NCBI GenBank assembly: GCA_015501605.1
Contig: JADNRZ010000011.1
Location: 1,054,001-1,118,000, forward strand
Direction: 5' to 3'
Source of the DNA: Panaeolus papilionaceus
Taxonomy: Eukaryota > Basidiomycota > Agaricomycetes > Agaricales
DNA length: 64,000 nt
Shown here: piece by piece, positions 46,281 through 59,788 of the stretch
Layout of the letters: each line of letters starts with the position of its first letter
How positions within the stretch are numbered: position 1 is the stretch's first letter
Translations under genes and position numbers: made by a program
The notes under the pieces: model-generated
Databases searched by the model: none
What the model saw: the letters and a program-made list of their open reading frames with translations, nothing else
What the model was told of the DNA's origin: nothing

Positions 46281-49086
46281 ATGACGACCGCGCTACCGGA
46301 TATGTGCGGTCGGTGTTTTCAGCACGCTGGAGACCTCCACAGTACAAGACCATCTTTCGCCTTGCCCTGCGGCCATCTCTTATGCATAAGGTGAACTTTA
46401 GTTCACTCCACACCCCACTTCCCACACCGTAACAACATCTGCACCTGGATACTGACCTGTAATCCTCTAGCTGTATTCATCCTGATGACGAGAGCTGTTC
46501 CATATGTTACCAACCACTTCGCATCGACTTCCTGAACTATATTCGAGATACTGTTAGCCGCCTGAGCTATCGCTTTCACCGTCCATCTTCAAATCGTCTC
46601 CCGACCAATCCATCAGCAAACCCTTACCTAACACGAAGATCCGACTATCCGTCGTATGACTTGGTCACCAGATTGAACAGCGCTATTGCTCAAATTAACG
46701 ACGAAACTCCAATCAACACATTACTGAGAATTAAACGTGATGCTGACGCTTTTCTGCGCTGGCAACCGCGAAACCAAGTAAATCCTCTGGCCTTGTCATG
46801 TTCCGTTCCGCAGCACTGACGGAGAATCCCCAGTTCAAAGAGTTGGAGGCGAAGATTAATCTCATCAGCTGTATGATTAACAAGCACGATATCGTTTCCT
46901 CACAAGAATCCACAATCAAATCTTTATTGCGGACTATCAATGCCCAAACCACCCACAATCAACAATCAGAGAATGAGGAGCGCTTTGAGAAGCAGTGAGT
47001 TTTCCTTCGTATCTGAACCGCCTCTTGTTTCAGTTTCTGACCCCGCCTTCCCTTCACAGCAATGTGAATGTTCTTATTGTCCCCCCTTGATTTGATATTA
47101 ATTAACCCGAGACAGTCCGGTGACGCAACGCAAGAATATTCGACTGCAAGGCCAACAAACGAGAGACCGGCGAATGAACAGCCCCATACTAAGAAAGCAT
47201 TTCAGCAATGGGAGCGAAAGACTGCAGTTGAAGACGATTATTCTCCCCAAACCACCAATGACGTTAATGTGGATTCCGTCGAAACAACTCGTAATGGACA
47301 ACGCACCACCACCACGCCGCTTCATAATAACCAACGCAGTGTAACCTCGCTCAGTTTTCCGAAGTATGAAGATGGAGATGATTATGTTTCTTGGACTGTC
47401 CGTAATCTCCGACCTACTGCTCGACATTCTAGCTCTGAGGCAGCTGTGAACGCACCCCAGCCTCGACCGATTTCGCTACCCATCTCGGACATAGATGATC
47501 CTACAACATTCTTGTCATCTAGAATGCGTGCAACACCTTCGGAACATTCTCATGAAGACTATGACCAGCCTGATCGTAGGGATCAGCAGATACAGGCTTC
47601 AGATTATGATGGACGATTTGACCCTACATCACGCCCCACGCTGCAAATTTCTATCCCTAAGGGGCCTACTTTCTACTCCTTGTCTATTGGTGAACGTTAC
47701 AGCAACCAGCCATCGCCTTACGACAATACAGACCGACCTTCTGATACGCGTTCGTCACCTTCCAGAGCGAAGAACTCTTGCGACTCGAGCGAATGTTCAC
47801 ATACGACGGGTGGTAATAGGTACCGCGGAAATCCATTCTGGCCTGTACCCGAGGATGAGTTAGATGAAGACGAAGTTCAAGGTCGTTCGTCTCAAGAAAA
47901 GAACAAGAAACGTGTTAGAGTCAAGGGTAAAGCCCGTGCTCCGTCACCCAGTTATTTTTTTGGGCCTTCAGACGTGTCATTAGCAAACCCTGAGCCGTCT
48001 GGTGCGAGGAACGCACCCTCCAGCAGCCGCCCCAATCTCTCCAGATACTCCTCATTCTCCTCCATCGCCTTATTGAAAACACCAGACCCCAAAAGTGGGA
48101 CGATCCCAACTCTGCACCTGCTGGGAGGCCCCGTTTACGACTCCCCGCTCCCTTTCCCACTCCATCCCGTTCCTAAACACCCTCCACAATCCTATGACCC
48201 CGTTTTGAGCAGCTTTGACTCCGATTATGCTTTTGATACGCCGGAGCAACGAGAAGTGCGGCTATATCAGCAGTCGATGTTTGAACGACCTCGTTCAAGT
48301 GATGAGCAATACCATCGGTATCAGTTATCTGGGTCATTGGAGAACTCACCTGCTCGTGAGGTTCCTATTGATATTAAAGACAATCGTCGTACCCCTGCGA
48401 CTCGCTCTGATCGTACTCTTTCAACCCTTCACATCCCGTCTCCTTATTCTTCTCCTCGACCTACAGAGCGCCAGCAATATCGTCCGGACCGCCGCCTGCG
48501 CCCTTCCACTTCCAAGCTTAACATCAGCATGCTCAACACCCATGACGGCTACCTATCGTCGGAAGAGTCGTCTACTGGCTGGGTAAGCTCTGCAACAGCC
48601 GTCCAGGTATCCCCTCGACGCCGTCTTCCACCCACAGATGATGATGAATCCCCTTCATCTGCCCACTCGTACCATGTTCACTTCTCCGAGTCGACGAGAG
48701 ACGTGTCGCCTAGTGATGAGCAGGAGTTGGCTCCTGTTCCACCTGAACCATGTACTCCACCGGATCGGTACAATAATGCCACCAATGCTAGCCAGGTAGT
48801 TCCCACCACAGCGGCAGAGAAGGGGAAGTTGGTGTCTGCAACGCCCGTACTATCACCCGTCCTGTCACCTTCTAGTCATTCATCTGCCTCCAGTTCTCGT
48901 CGGGCTGAATTACGTCCAGCTAAACCTATCGTCACCGAGGAGCAGAGCCCTCTTCCTTCTCCTGCTCCTGTTTTCAGTGGCTTAGATAAAGAAGACCAGA
49001 GAGGTCAAGATTCGCCTGTTGTGCGTGACAAGGTGCAACCTGGACCTCAGGTTCCGTCCAAACCCCCTGTTTTTTCTCGATCTTGA
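46281..49086 (+). CDS. RING-finger protein with long disordered tail
   Basis: Proposed exons 46281-46390, 46471-46777, 46834-46994, 47060-47063 and 47116-49086 give 850 residues. A C3HC4 RING lies at residues 9-49 (CGRC, CGHLLC, SC, CSIC), formed across the first intron. A helical part follows (FKELEAKINLISCMINKHD), then about 660 residues rich in Ser, Pro, Thr, Arg and Asp, probably disordered. The tail holds short phospho-site-like repeats (SSFDSDYAFDTPEQ, SPVLSPSSHSSASSSRR). The RING and the long ORF can only be joined in frame by a four-base exon at 47060-47063; otherwise they are two separate genes. The RING suggests a ubiquitin ligase. The plan (RING, helix, disordered tail) parallels the gene at 32713-34906 but the sequences are not close. 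Confidence 0.65.
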
Positions 49087-51726
49087 TATTGGTAATTCTT
49101 TACCCTACTTCTCACCACCATTTAGGTAGTATAATGACCCCTAGTCTGCTGCTCTTATTGACGTCCTCAGCGGGACGCTGTACACTCTCAGCCATGTATT
49201 TCGTTAGAATCAGATACCCCTATTTTGGCTTTGTAAGCCAACATCAAACTCGATAAATGTCTCCCAAACTCGAGCACAAACAAACTCAAATTCTCTTCTT
49301 CCGACCACCATGACCTGCTAGTCTACCAACGGCGTTACCGCCTAAGAGCAGAACCTCGCCTGCTTAGTTTTTTTTCTTCTTTGATAGGAAGGCTATACTA
49401 CTCATTTGGAAAGGGAATATTTTACAAACCTGCATGGCGATACTGCCTCTGCCGCTCATCGTCAGCCTCTCTGGTGTGTTTCAACAAACCAAACATAGGG
49501 TGGCACATTGCAGGCTGCATCTGCATCCAGGCTTGCGTATTCCTATTCTGCTTGTGAATCGCTCAACGTACTCGTCTTTTGCATGACTTGGGCCTCATAT
49601 GCACCACAGCCTATGCGTTCTCGACACTCCCAGTCGCTTTCTCTGCTTGATAAACCCTCATTCCACCGACACATGAATTGGTAGCAATACGCGTCGTTCT
49701 GCATAGAGCGTGGATCTACGACTCCACGTATCATCTCGCTCTGTGCTCGACGGCGCTCTGTAAACTTGAAACCAGTTCTGTGTCGTTAGTGTCTGTATGG
49801 GTTTCAGGATATGACGCGTCTGATAACGGCGATCCATCTATTGTGTTGTGCGACGTATAAACACATGAATGCTTTGTATTCTTTCGTGGACGACGTACTG
49901 GTCAGGGGGGCTGGGCTGCATATCGTTCTGCCTGGTTGTTAGCACAATTCGTGCATTCATATTTTTTGGCAGAATGATTCCAGGGTTCTACCTTCAACTG
50001 CGTGTCGCGTTATGAGGGACTATATTGAACCATATGTGCAGTCGCTGGCTGGAACGGCGTCGCTCCTTACGCTCTTTTTTCTTTGTATTTTTTCTTTCTC
50101 CTTTTCTCCATCTCCGAACGTTGATTTGTTTGTATCGCTTTCATCTTTGGGAATCTGCAACAGCCACACGAAGGACTCGACACATTATAACTGTGTCCAT
50201 TCTTCCTTGATATCATTTCACCAAGGATTTATGGTTCCTCAATGAATTTGTCGAGATCTTATTCGAGGTATATTCGAGTGTGCTGATGCACCGGATGTGT
50301 GCTCGCAGTCCTACTAGTCCCTGAAGTGCTATGCAACCTCATCTTGGCTCGTATCTCTGGAATTCTTTTTTAAAATTCTTTTTTCAACTGCCGTGTCACA
50401 CTGAGGCGCCAACAGTCAACCCACCGCAGGTCGCTTCAATACGACCTGTTGGCTATACAAGCGCATTTGACTTGATTTGTCAAACGATTCCTTGGTGTGG
50501 GTAACGCGTCAAAGAGGTATCAGCACATCATAATGATGCACATTTCTTCTTGGTCACTTGTCATCAAGGAATACTATCCTTGGATGAAATTGTCGAGATA
50601 CTGTTGGACATGTTCAGATGTGTTGATTTGCCACGTGGCTGCATGCCCCCGCCATTACAACGAGTAACAGGCTAACAAGACTTCAAGTGCGCTCGATGCT
50701 CATTGATCTTACTTTGACACTCTGTGTTTCTCTGAACCATCTCTCCTCATTTTCACTTCTTCAACGGTGCCGTGCATGCGATCGTTGTGATCAGACCTCG
50801 GCGTGGGCGAGATGTACAACTCACGAGCAGTTACCTCGTATTGGTGTACGAGCGCGTGGCTGTTGGTTGACATGGTATATCTTGGTCTGTTAGCGTCGAC
50901 GCCGTGCACACTTCGTCTACTTTATGTCTTTGCACATGAATTCCTTCATCCCCCTTTCTACTTTTCGTCATCTGCGAATCCGCAATGGCGACAAGCAAGC
51001 TACAGCACATCATGGTGGCACTCATCCTTTCCTGATAACTTCTCATCAAAGATTCATGGTTCCTTGATGAATTTATCAAGATTGAGGAATGCTTTGATCT
51101 CTATGATGTGTTGATATGCTGAATGTCTGCTCGCGGTCTTTATGACAGCACTTTAAGTGTGCTCATGATTTCACTTTGACACTCTGCGTTTCTTTGAACC
51201 TTTTCTCCACGTTTCTTCCATGATCGTAACTGCCGTACCGTGCATGCAATCGTCGTGATCACAGACTCCACCGTTGACGAGACATACGATTCACAAGTCA
51301 CAGGGAAATTATGCCCTACGGCTGTCGCTCCGATACCACATCGGTATTGGGGCGTAAGTGATTGTTATTGTGTTGGAGATCCGCGTTGGTCTGTACCTAA
51401 TACAACGACGCCCATGCCCATCTATGCATCCCTCTGTACCACTACCGATACAAGATAACCGTTCAAATTTCTTTTAAATCCCGTCTATCCCTAGAATCTT
51501 GTCTTGTTTGATTTTACATACTTAAAAACATGTGGTATTTGATTTGAATCACCAATAGGTACATATATACATATTTTCTTGACTCGTTCTCTTCCTGCTT
51601 ATGTCCCGACTTCAGGATTTGTGTGTGTATGTGTAATTTAGAGCCGGCCATCTGCATCCTATGGTCAGGTCCACCTGGGTTCTCATCCTGTCGTTAGACC
51701 CATCTGCATGATTGGCCGACAGCCAA
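49087..51726. repeat. Gene-free stretch with diverged tandem repeat units
   Basis: No supported gene. Three related units begin near 50180, 50519 and 51001. Shared landmarks are GGATGAAATTGTCGAGAT (50582) and TGATGAATTTATCAAGAT (51064), ACTTTGACACTCTG (50711, 51175), and CCGTGCATGC(G/A)ATCGT (50769, 51238). The second and third units align for about 350 bases at a spacing near 480. The units contain no common long frame, so the repeat appears non-coding. The downstream end is the 3' region of triosephosphate isomerase. Confidence 0.6.
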
Positions 51727-53057
<1,331 letters not shown>

Positions 53058-53679
53058 GATTGAGTGTTTAATTTATTTATTTCTAATTTATTGAGGCGAT
53101 GGCTAGTTAGTAGGATGTGTTAGATGGCAGAGATGATGGACGTACAGAGGAAAGATGAGTCGGAGATGGTCGGGTGTAGGAGAAGAGTGGTTTGGGTCTT
53201 GACGCGGGCGAGTGAAAAACAGGGGGAGATAGTAGATTAGATCCCGCCCAGACATATCTAATCGCAGAGATCAGCCCCTATTTTGCAGCTTGCTCTGTCA
53301 ACCTCATTCACGGGGTTCATTCAATGGCATTCAAAGTCCTATATATTAACGGCTTGAAGTAATTAGGATTATAGGCATGTTGCAAATTTGAATAAAAATC
53401 TAATTAGTAGAGAACTTATCTTCTTGAGTTCTTCCCAGTTGAAGACTCAATTAATTTCGCATAGATGCACGAATGGTCGTATTCGCTGCTTTGGCCCAAG
53501 CTTTAGATACCTCTGAGACCAGCATTTCAAGCCGCAGCAGTAGTTTATGGTTGACCGACATCAGACTCAGAGTGACATTGACGGACTCGGACTCCCTTAA
53601 GAGTCAAGGCTCCCTTACCCCTGCACATGACCATTCCTCATCACCTGACACAGTATGGTCCGTGCGCATTCTCTCGCCC
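53058..53679. other. Intergenic region between tpi1 and U2 snRNA
   Basis: This holds the promoter and 5' untranslated region of triosephosphate isomerase on one side and the upstream control region of U2 on the other. Pyrimidine-rich sequence precedes the tpi1 start on its strand. I could not name further sites. Confidence 0.4.
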
Positions 53680-53687
53680 TATATAAA
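53680..53687 (+). promoter_or_regulatory. TATA box of the U2 snRNA gene
   Basis: TATATAAA lies about 28 bases before the predicted 5' end of U2, the position expected for an RNA polymerase II start. Confidence 0.6.
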
Positions 53688-53707
53688 CCTCTGAGCACCC
53701 ATTTGGT

Positions 53708-53898
53708 ATCCTTACCACTCTGGCCTTTTGGCTTAGATCAAGTGTAGTATCTGTTCTTAATAGTTTAACCACTATTATAGAGGCACCGCCTCTATTATTG
53801 GTTATCTAATTTTTGCCACCCCAGCTCCTTGGGCTCTGCTTGCACCCCTTGGACGTGATGACCTTGCCACTGCAGTACAGGCTTGTGTCGTCGGGGGA
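53708..53898 (+). ncRNA. U2 spliceosomal snRNA
   Basis: The near-universal U2 core is present. GGCCTTTTGGCTTAGATCAA gives stem I and the region that pairs with U6. GTGTAGTATCTGTTCTT follows, including GUAGUA, which pairs with intron branch sites. Next come stem IIa (AATAGT...ACTATT), stem IIb (AGAGGCACCGCCTCT), the Sm site AATTTTTG (53808-53815), a stem III region, and stem-loop IV with the GCAGTA loop. The length, about 190 nt, fits. The exact 5' end (53708-53712) and 3' end are estimates. Compared with other U2s the 5' leader before GGCC is a few bases longer. U2 selects the branch point in every spliceosomal intron of this organism. Confidence 0.93.
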
Positions 53899-53899
53899 T

Positions 53900-53913
53900 C
53901 CTCTTTTAAGAGG
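53900..53913 (+). terminator. Hairpin just after U2
   Basis: CCTCTTTTAAGAGG is a perfect 7-bp inverted repeat immediately after the predicted mature 3' end and is followed by T-rich sequence. It may help form or process the 3' end. Role inferred from position only. Confidence 0.35.
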
Positions 53914-54265
53914 TCCTTTTCTCTTTGCGGGTCTTTTCTGATTCACATCATTTGGATGATGAATTGGAGATCAGCAAAAAGTTTGGGATTCTTCAAAGTT
54001 TTTTTAATTTTATTCCGCTTCTTCGTTGTACATAGCATAATTTGTATGGTCGCCTCCAATCTATTTTATTGTATTATCTGTTCAGCTCAGGATTCTCATT
54101 CATTAAACCTGCATGAAATGAATTTCTTATGTTTTACCGTGAATTGCGATTTGCACCAATTCATAAGTGCTCTTCAAATTGATACAGTTCATTAGCAGCA
54201 AATGTGGAAGAGAAATCCACATTATGGCCGGGTATTACAAGTCTTAGTCTATGAAAATCCTACTA

Positions 54266-57200
54266 TTAAATGTCCTCATCACTTCCACTCTCCCCAGACC
54301 CTGCTCCCTCCTCTTCCTCTCGTCTCTTACGCTCTAATTGATACTGATATCCAACAAAATTCATAACACTACGCGTCCCAATGCCATCAGTCATTCGAAG
54401 TCCAACGCAAAGACAAGAGAAAAGAGACTCACTAGATCGTTCCATCCGCGCATCCCACCACGACCTCCTCATGGCTCAACTGCATAGACATTGGGTTCTT
54501 CTCCGGCGTAGCCAGACCCGCGAATTTAGGCGGAAGAGGGCCCAACAAACCCTTGACGCCGACCGAGGTCGCTTCGGCGAGTGCACCCCACGCACCTGTG
54601 AGAGGCGCGATGTCCGTGTCGATGTCGACGGAGCCGATGGTTGTAGATCCTCCGGCTGCAGGAGGGAGGTGCTGGGTGATGAAGTTGAGGTCATCGTCCG
54701 AGTCGTCTGCTCCTGAGGCGAGTAGATCTGTGAATGAGAGAGGAGAGGGTGTGTCTTGATGCGTCGACATGAAGATCTGCAAAAGGGTCCATTAGCAATA
54801 GCCCGAGAATGAGATGAGATGTAAAGGATTCAATACACACCCTTCTATCAGCACCCGCACGACTACTAAACCTCGTAGCAGTAACCACTCTCCTCTTCCT
54901 AGCATCAACAGCACCAACAGCCACATCAGGCGTCTCCACAATCGCCACCAACTTGGGCGGAGCTGTCAACACCGCCGCCCTCCCAAACCTCACAGCGAAC
55001 CCATTCGCATCTCTCGAAGCAGAGCTCGAAAACCCACCCTGCGGCGCAGGCGACGGCAGCGGGGACGGACTCATCGGACTACCAGGGACGCGACCCGACG
55101 TGCTCGTAGTGGATAGGCTCAGCCTGCTCTTGCTCACGACCGACACAGAGCTCGAGCTCGGTGTAGGGTTGAGGCTCACACGGCGTTGCGGTGTAGACGT
55201 CGACGCACCGCTGCCTCCAGGGCGACCAGTACTCGACATCGTGCTGAGGTTCAACGCGTTGGAGTTGTTGTTTCTGTTCATGGTTGATCGACCGAGGGCT
55301 GAGCCTGCGCGTGAGGAGCGGAGATTCGAGCCAGTGGAGGGTCCTTGGCTTGCACTCAGTGGGGCTGTGGATAAGGTTGGGGATGCGACAAGTGATGGGT
55401 CCTCGGGTTGGTCGCCTTCTTGCCATTGCAGATGGAGGATGACGGATTTAGTGGCACAGGTCATTTGGGTGCCTTTTGCTGCGAACCATCTGATACAAAG
55501 AGTGGTGAGATTTTGACGCAAGGGAAATAGAAATAGAAATAAACGCACTGCAGCATGTTATTAGGAGCAGCGCCGACATTGGCCAACTTCGAGTTGAGAA
55601 CAGGATCACCATAAGCAAGCTCAGAAAGCTTGAACTGCGAAATCATCTCTCGGCGCTCTATAAATCACACATCAGCGACTTGCACGACATTTTTCGTATC
55701 AAAAAATCCAAACTCACTTATCGAAAACACCCTAACAATTCCATCAATCGTCACACCAACAACACGCTCACCCTCTTCCTCCGTCGCGCCCCCAATAAGT
55801 TGAACACCAATATTAATCGTCGTCTGCTGGCCAAATCGCACGATCTTGGTCCCCGCGCGCCAGTCCCAGCACACGAGGGCTTTGTCAGCGCCTGCGGATA
55901 CGAGGTTCTTGGAAGAGAGTGCCACGGCGCGAATGCCGTTCAAGTGCCCAGCGAGTTGTTGGATGGGGTTGAATGTGACGGAGGAGAAGAGGTGGACGCG
56001 GCTGGTTGTTGAGAAAAAGAGAGGTGAGGGAAGTTAGTCTGAGGTACAAGGGTGAACGATGGTGCATTACATACCCAACATCGTGGAATCCGACAACGAA
56101 GACCTCTATCGAGGAAAAATCGTCATCAGTACATTCCTCAACTAAACAAAAAAAATATAGCTTGCTTACCTTCTTCCGCAAGGAAATCAACACAACTAAC
56201 CGGTTTCTTCACCTGCAAGCACTTCTTCATCTCACCCGTCTCAATATCCCAGAACCTAATCGTCTCATCATAACTTCCACTGATCAGCCTCTTGCCGCGC
56301 AACAAGAGTGTCGTGCAGAAGTTGGTGTGACCGGTGAGGAAACGGATGGTTTGCGGGAGGGCGTTGCGGAAGTTGGATTCGCGGTGGTGGAGGGAGCGAT
56401 AGAGTGGTTCCCTGTTTACAAGAAAAAAGTGAAGGTAAGTGAGTGAGATGGGGAGGGGAGGGGAACGGGGAGTATGCGTACCATCCTTCGGGTGTTGTGG
56501 GTGGTTGGATGGGTGATGGGTCGTGTTGGGTGATCTTCAAGCAGTGGTATTGCCAGAGCGCGGGGTGGTGCACCATTGCTTGCCATTTCTTGGAGACCTA
56601 CACAGCGGAATCAACACGATCAGTACGAGTTTTGTATCCATCAAAACAGGATACATGATACTCACTGGTTCAATAGCTAGCAGTTCTTGCACGGACAACC
56701 ATTTCAAAATTCTAAATGACAGATCAGGAGCGAGACTTCCTAGGACGTCAAACGTCGATTTCATATATTTCTCCAATAACAAAATCTGCAATCGGATATC
56801 GCCAGGAAGACATGCTGAGAAAACCAAAAACGTCAGAACGGTATTCATCCAAAATAAATAAATAAAATCAAGTAGTCGTAATGATAACTCACAGTCAAGG
56901 ATAATAGCGATCCTACACACAGGACAAGCGTCAGTTATATCTGATAACAAAAAGGAGAAATGAACCACGAACAGTCTCATGCGCTGCTCCCTTCCCAATC
57001 CTCTCAGCGCCTTCCTAACCTCGATCTCGTTGAATTGGCCCTTTCCGTTCCCCTTCAGCACCCTAGCCAAATCCATGGTCTCGTCGTCGTCGTCGTCGTC
57101 GTATTCCTCGTCGTCTCTGTATCCACTCCAGTACCCCTTCCGCTTCTTTCCTCCACAAATGCATAGGCCATTCGCATCCATAGCACCAAGGAGGAGATGC

Positions 57201-58566
57201 TGCGTATTCTGAGCCGAAAACGCCTCCGATCCGCCTCCGTTTTCGCGCAAGACGCGTACTTGGGCTTGCAAAGCGTGTAGTTGAGCCGACGCACTTGCTT
57301 GAGCACGTTCAAGGAGTCGTTTATAGTGCAAGATTTTCTTGGTGTGCATTTGCAGGACATTTTGAAGAGCATCTTCCATCTAGCCATTCCATAGAAGGGT
57401 TAGTTACACGTAATGAAAAAATGAATAGGACGTACCTCTTCATCAACGTCACCGTCGTTAATGTCCGTCACCATCTCCAACGACACATCATCTCCATCCC
57501 AAAAAGCGTTCCCGAGTCCATCATCCGTCGCAACGGCCGTCCCAGTGCCATTGCTCAACACCTTGCCGTGACCCATAGACATCAACTGCTGCATTTGAGG
57601 CGGTGACCAGGGATCAGAACTCGTCTTCGGCGTAGTCGTAGTCGACGAGGACATGGACTTCCCCATCCCTTTCTTTGGCGTAGACTTGACCGGTGTTGCT
57701 TTTGCCGTGGCAGACTGCTTAGACGGAGTACTCCCCGGCGTGCGCTCCTTTTGTGTGAGGGAGAACTTGGGCGGTGATTCGCGGTGGGACATCGATAAAC
57801 TCGTGCTGTTCGTGATGGACTTTGCGTAGCCTTTGCCTTTTGTTTGAGGGCTAGGAGACGTCAAGTTGATAGCTGGTGATAGCGAGGACCTGGATGAATT
57901 GAGGGAAGGCGAGAGAAGAGAGCTCGACGAAGAGGATTTCGAGAGGGATCCAGGCGTGATGGGTGTGGTGCCTCCAGGTGCCGTTGAACGACGGGATGGT
58001 GTCACCATAGAACTAGAAAGAGACGTAACGCGAATTCGGTTTTTGCTGGGTGACAGGGCCTCGTCTTGCTGCTGTAATTGCAGGGCTTTCGCCACCTGGG
58101 CAGGCGAAGAGCTGGTATACATCGACGTGGAACGTGAGAGCCTGTGGGACCCGCTAATGGAGGGTGTCCCTGGTACTGTTGACTTTGTGGGGCTTTTGTA
58201 AGATGTGGGCACTCCGCTGCCTTGTGTCTGCGACGTTGAGTTCGCTGGGTCGAATTTCGGGAATCCCTGGACAGGGGCGGAGGTGCGCCGCATGTTGCCT
58301 GATAAAGAGGGAATGGAAGTGGAGTATTTTTTGGCACTGGAGGAAGGAAGAGGTACGGGAGTTGCGTTGGGTGATCGAGCTGGTGTGCTTAGTTTGGTGT
58401 TGGGCCGGACAGTGGTGGCGCCGCTTGCTAATGATGCGTTAGACACTGCTCGTGGTTTGGTCATGCTTGTGGATGATATAGAGTTGCTCAAGGTTGAAGA
58501 GCGACGGGTTGAACGCGAAAAACGCGTAGAGGTTTCTGATGGGGCGCCTGTACCCTTCGAAGTCAT
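54266..58566 (-). CDS. F-box/WD40-repeat protein with long disordered regions
   Basis: Twelve exons give 1194 residues with consistent phases: 57436-58566, 56973-57379, 56893-56912, 56666-56814, 56482-56597, 56170-56411, 56075-56105, 55718-56001, 55549-55657, 54841-55489, 54433-54776 and 54266-54368. The first 380 residues are Ser/Thr/Pro-rich. Next come a helical segment ([20 protein letters not shown]), an acidic run ([12 protein letters not shown]) and the F-box ([20 protein letters not shown], about 538-580). WD40 repeats follow ([47 protein letters not shown]). A Ser/Thr-rich insertion of about 170 residues precedes a last repeat region ([17 protein letters not shown]). F-box/WD40 proteins bind Skp1 through the F-box and substrates, often phosphorylated, on the propeller. 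Exon 3 is 20 bases. The substrate is unknown. Confidence 0.85.
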
Positions 58567-59788
58567 GATGAAGTCGTGATGCTATCGAGATATACAGAGA
58601 TAGATTTGCTGGAGGATGTATAAAAATGGCGAATTTAGGTGAAATATTGGGTTTCGAAGATACTCGTGGCGTTCTGGGCCTCGAGAACCCTTTTTTTAAC
58701 CCTACCGACGTTATAAAAACGCGGTTACAAACGACTTCTTGAGATGAATGAAATTGAAGGAAGGTTCAAAGCCTTGTACTCACCGCGTAATCAGCTCCTC
58801 CTCCTAGGCTATTAGAACGTAACTGTCCTCAAGACACGTCTAAGAAGAAATCAAGAATAAAAGCTGAGATGAGAATCCTGATAGAAATGCTATTCAAAGG
58901 TAAACATCAACAAAATGACTTCATGATTATCACCACCAGAATTCAGGAACCTACTGATCGTGGTTCAACACGCCTACTCGATGCCTTCGCCGTCCGTCCA
59001 GTTGTTATCGAAAAAAGTTGATTTCAAAGTGTTTTGTACGTGTCAAGAAATAGTATTGGCGCGAAAAAATCAAGACGAGAGATATTAAACGCTGTCTTGC
59101 CCACCGTCGTTGACCGACTCCTTGAGGTTGGAGATCAAGGGGCGCGTGTTTGTTACAAATACAACGTCTTGCCATTTCTGTTGCAACGGAAGCAAATGAC
59201 ACTTTGCTTTCATGTTGCCTTCCTTGGCTATCCCTGATTTTCTGGCGTTGTGCCACAGTTTGCCACCATCGCACTGCAGCTTGAAGGCTTTACAGCAGTT
59301 ATCAAATTCATGAAGTCCTAGGGTTATAGCTACAGTCCCATGATAAAGATATCACGGTAATTTCAAATGGTTGAGCACCGTTCCTTGACCATAATGCTTT
59401 AAAATCCAGAGGTTAGACTAAAAGTAAGAATTATCTTCAACGTTGTGCGTATTGCAGGATAGTGTGATATGCATTCTTCAAACTGAATTCGTGTAACATT
59501 AGATACAGATTACACCAATTTCGAAACAACAGAGGGCCTCAAATTGAGCCACACATTCAATACATATGCACTAGTGCATATTAATATTCTACTGTACAAT
59601 TGTTCTGAGTAACAACCTGTCGAAGGATGGTTCGACACTATTGCACTAAGAAATGGAGACTTGAGTTGAAGAGCACTAGTGGCTTTGTGTAATGGAGATG
59701 GATCGTTCCTCTGAACCTGGCGTTGAAGATGGAGATCAGCAATGAAAGTGAAAAGGGTGTCGAAGTCGGAAGAACCATACCAGCGGTA
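58567..59788. other. Gene-free stretch
   Basis: No supported gene. It contains the promoter of the F-box/WD40 gene at its left end (minus-strand start at 58566) and the 3' region of the P450 at its right end. Short frames lack domains. Confidence 0.4.
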
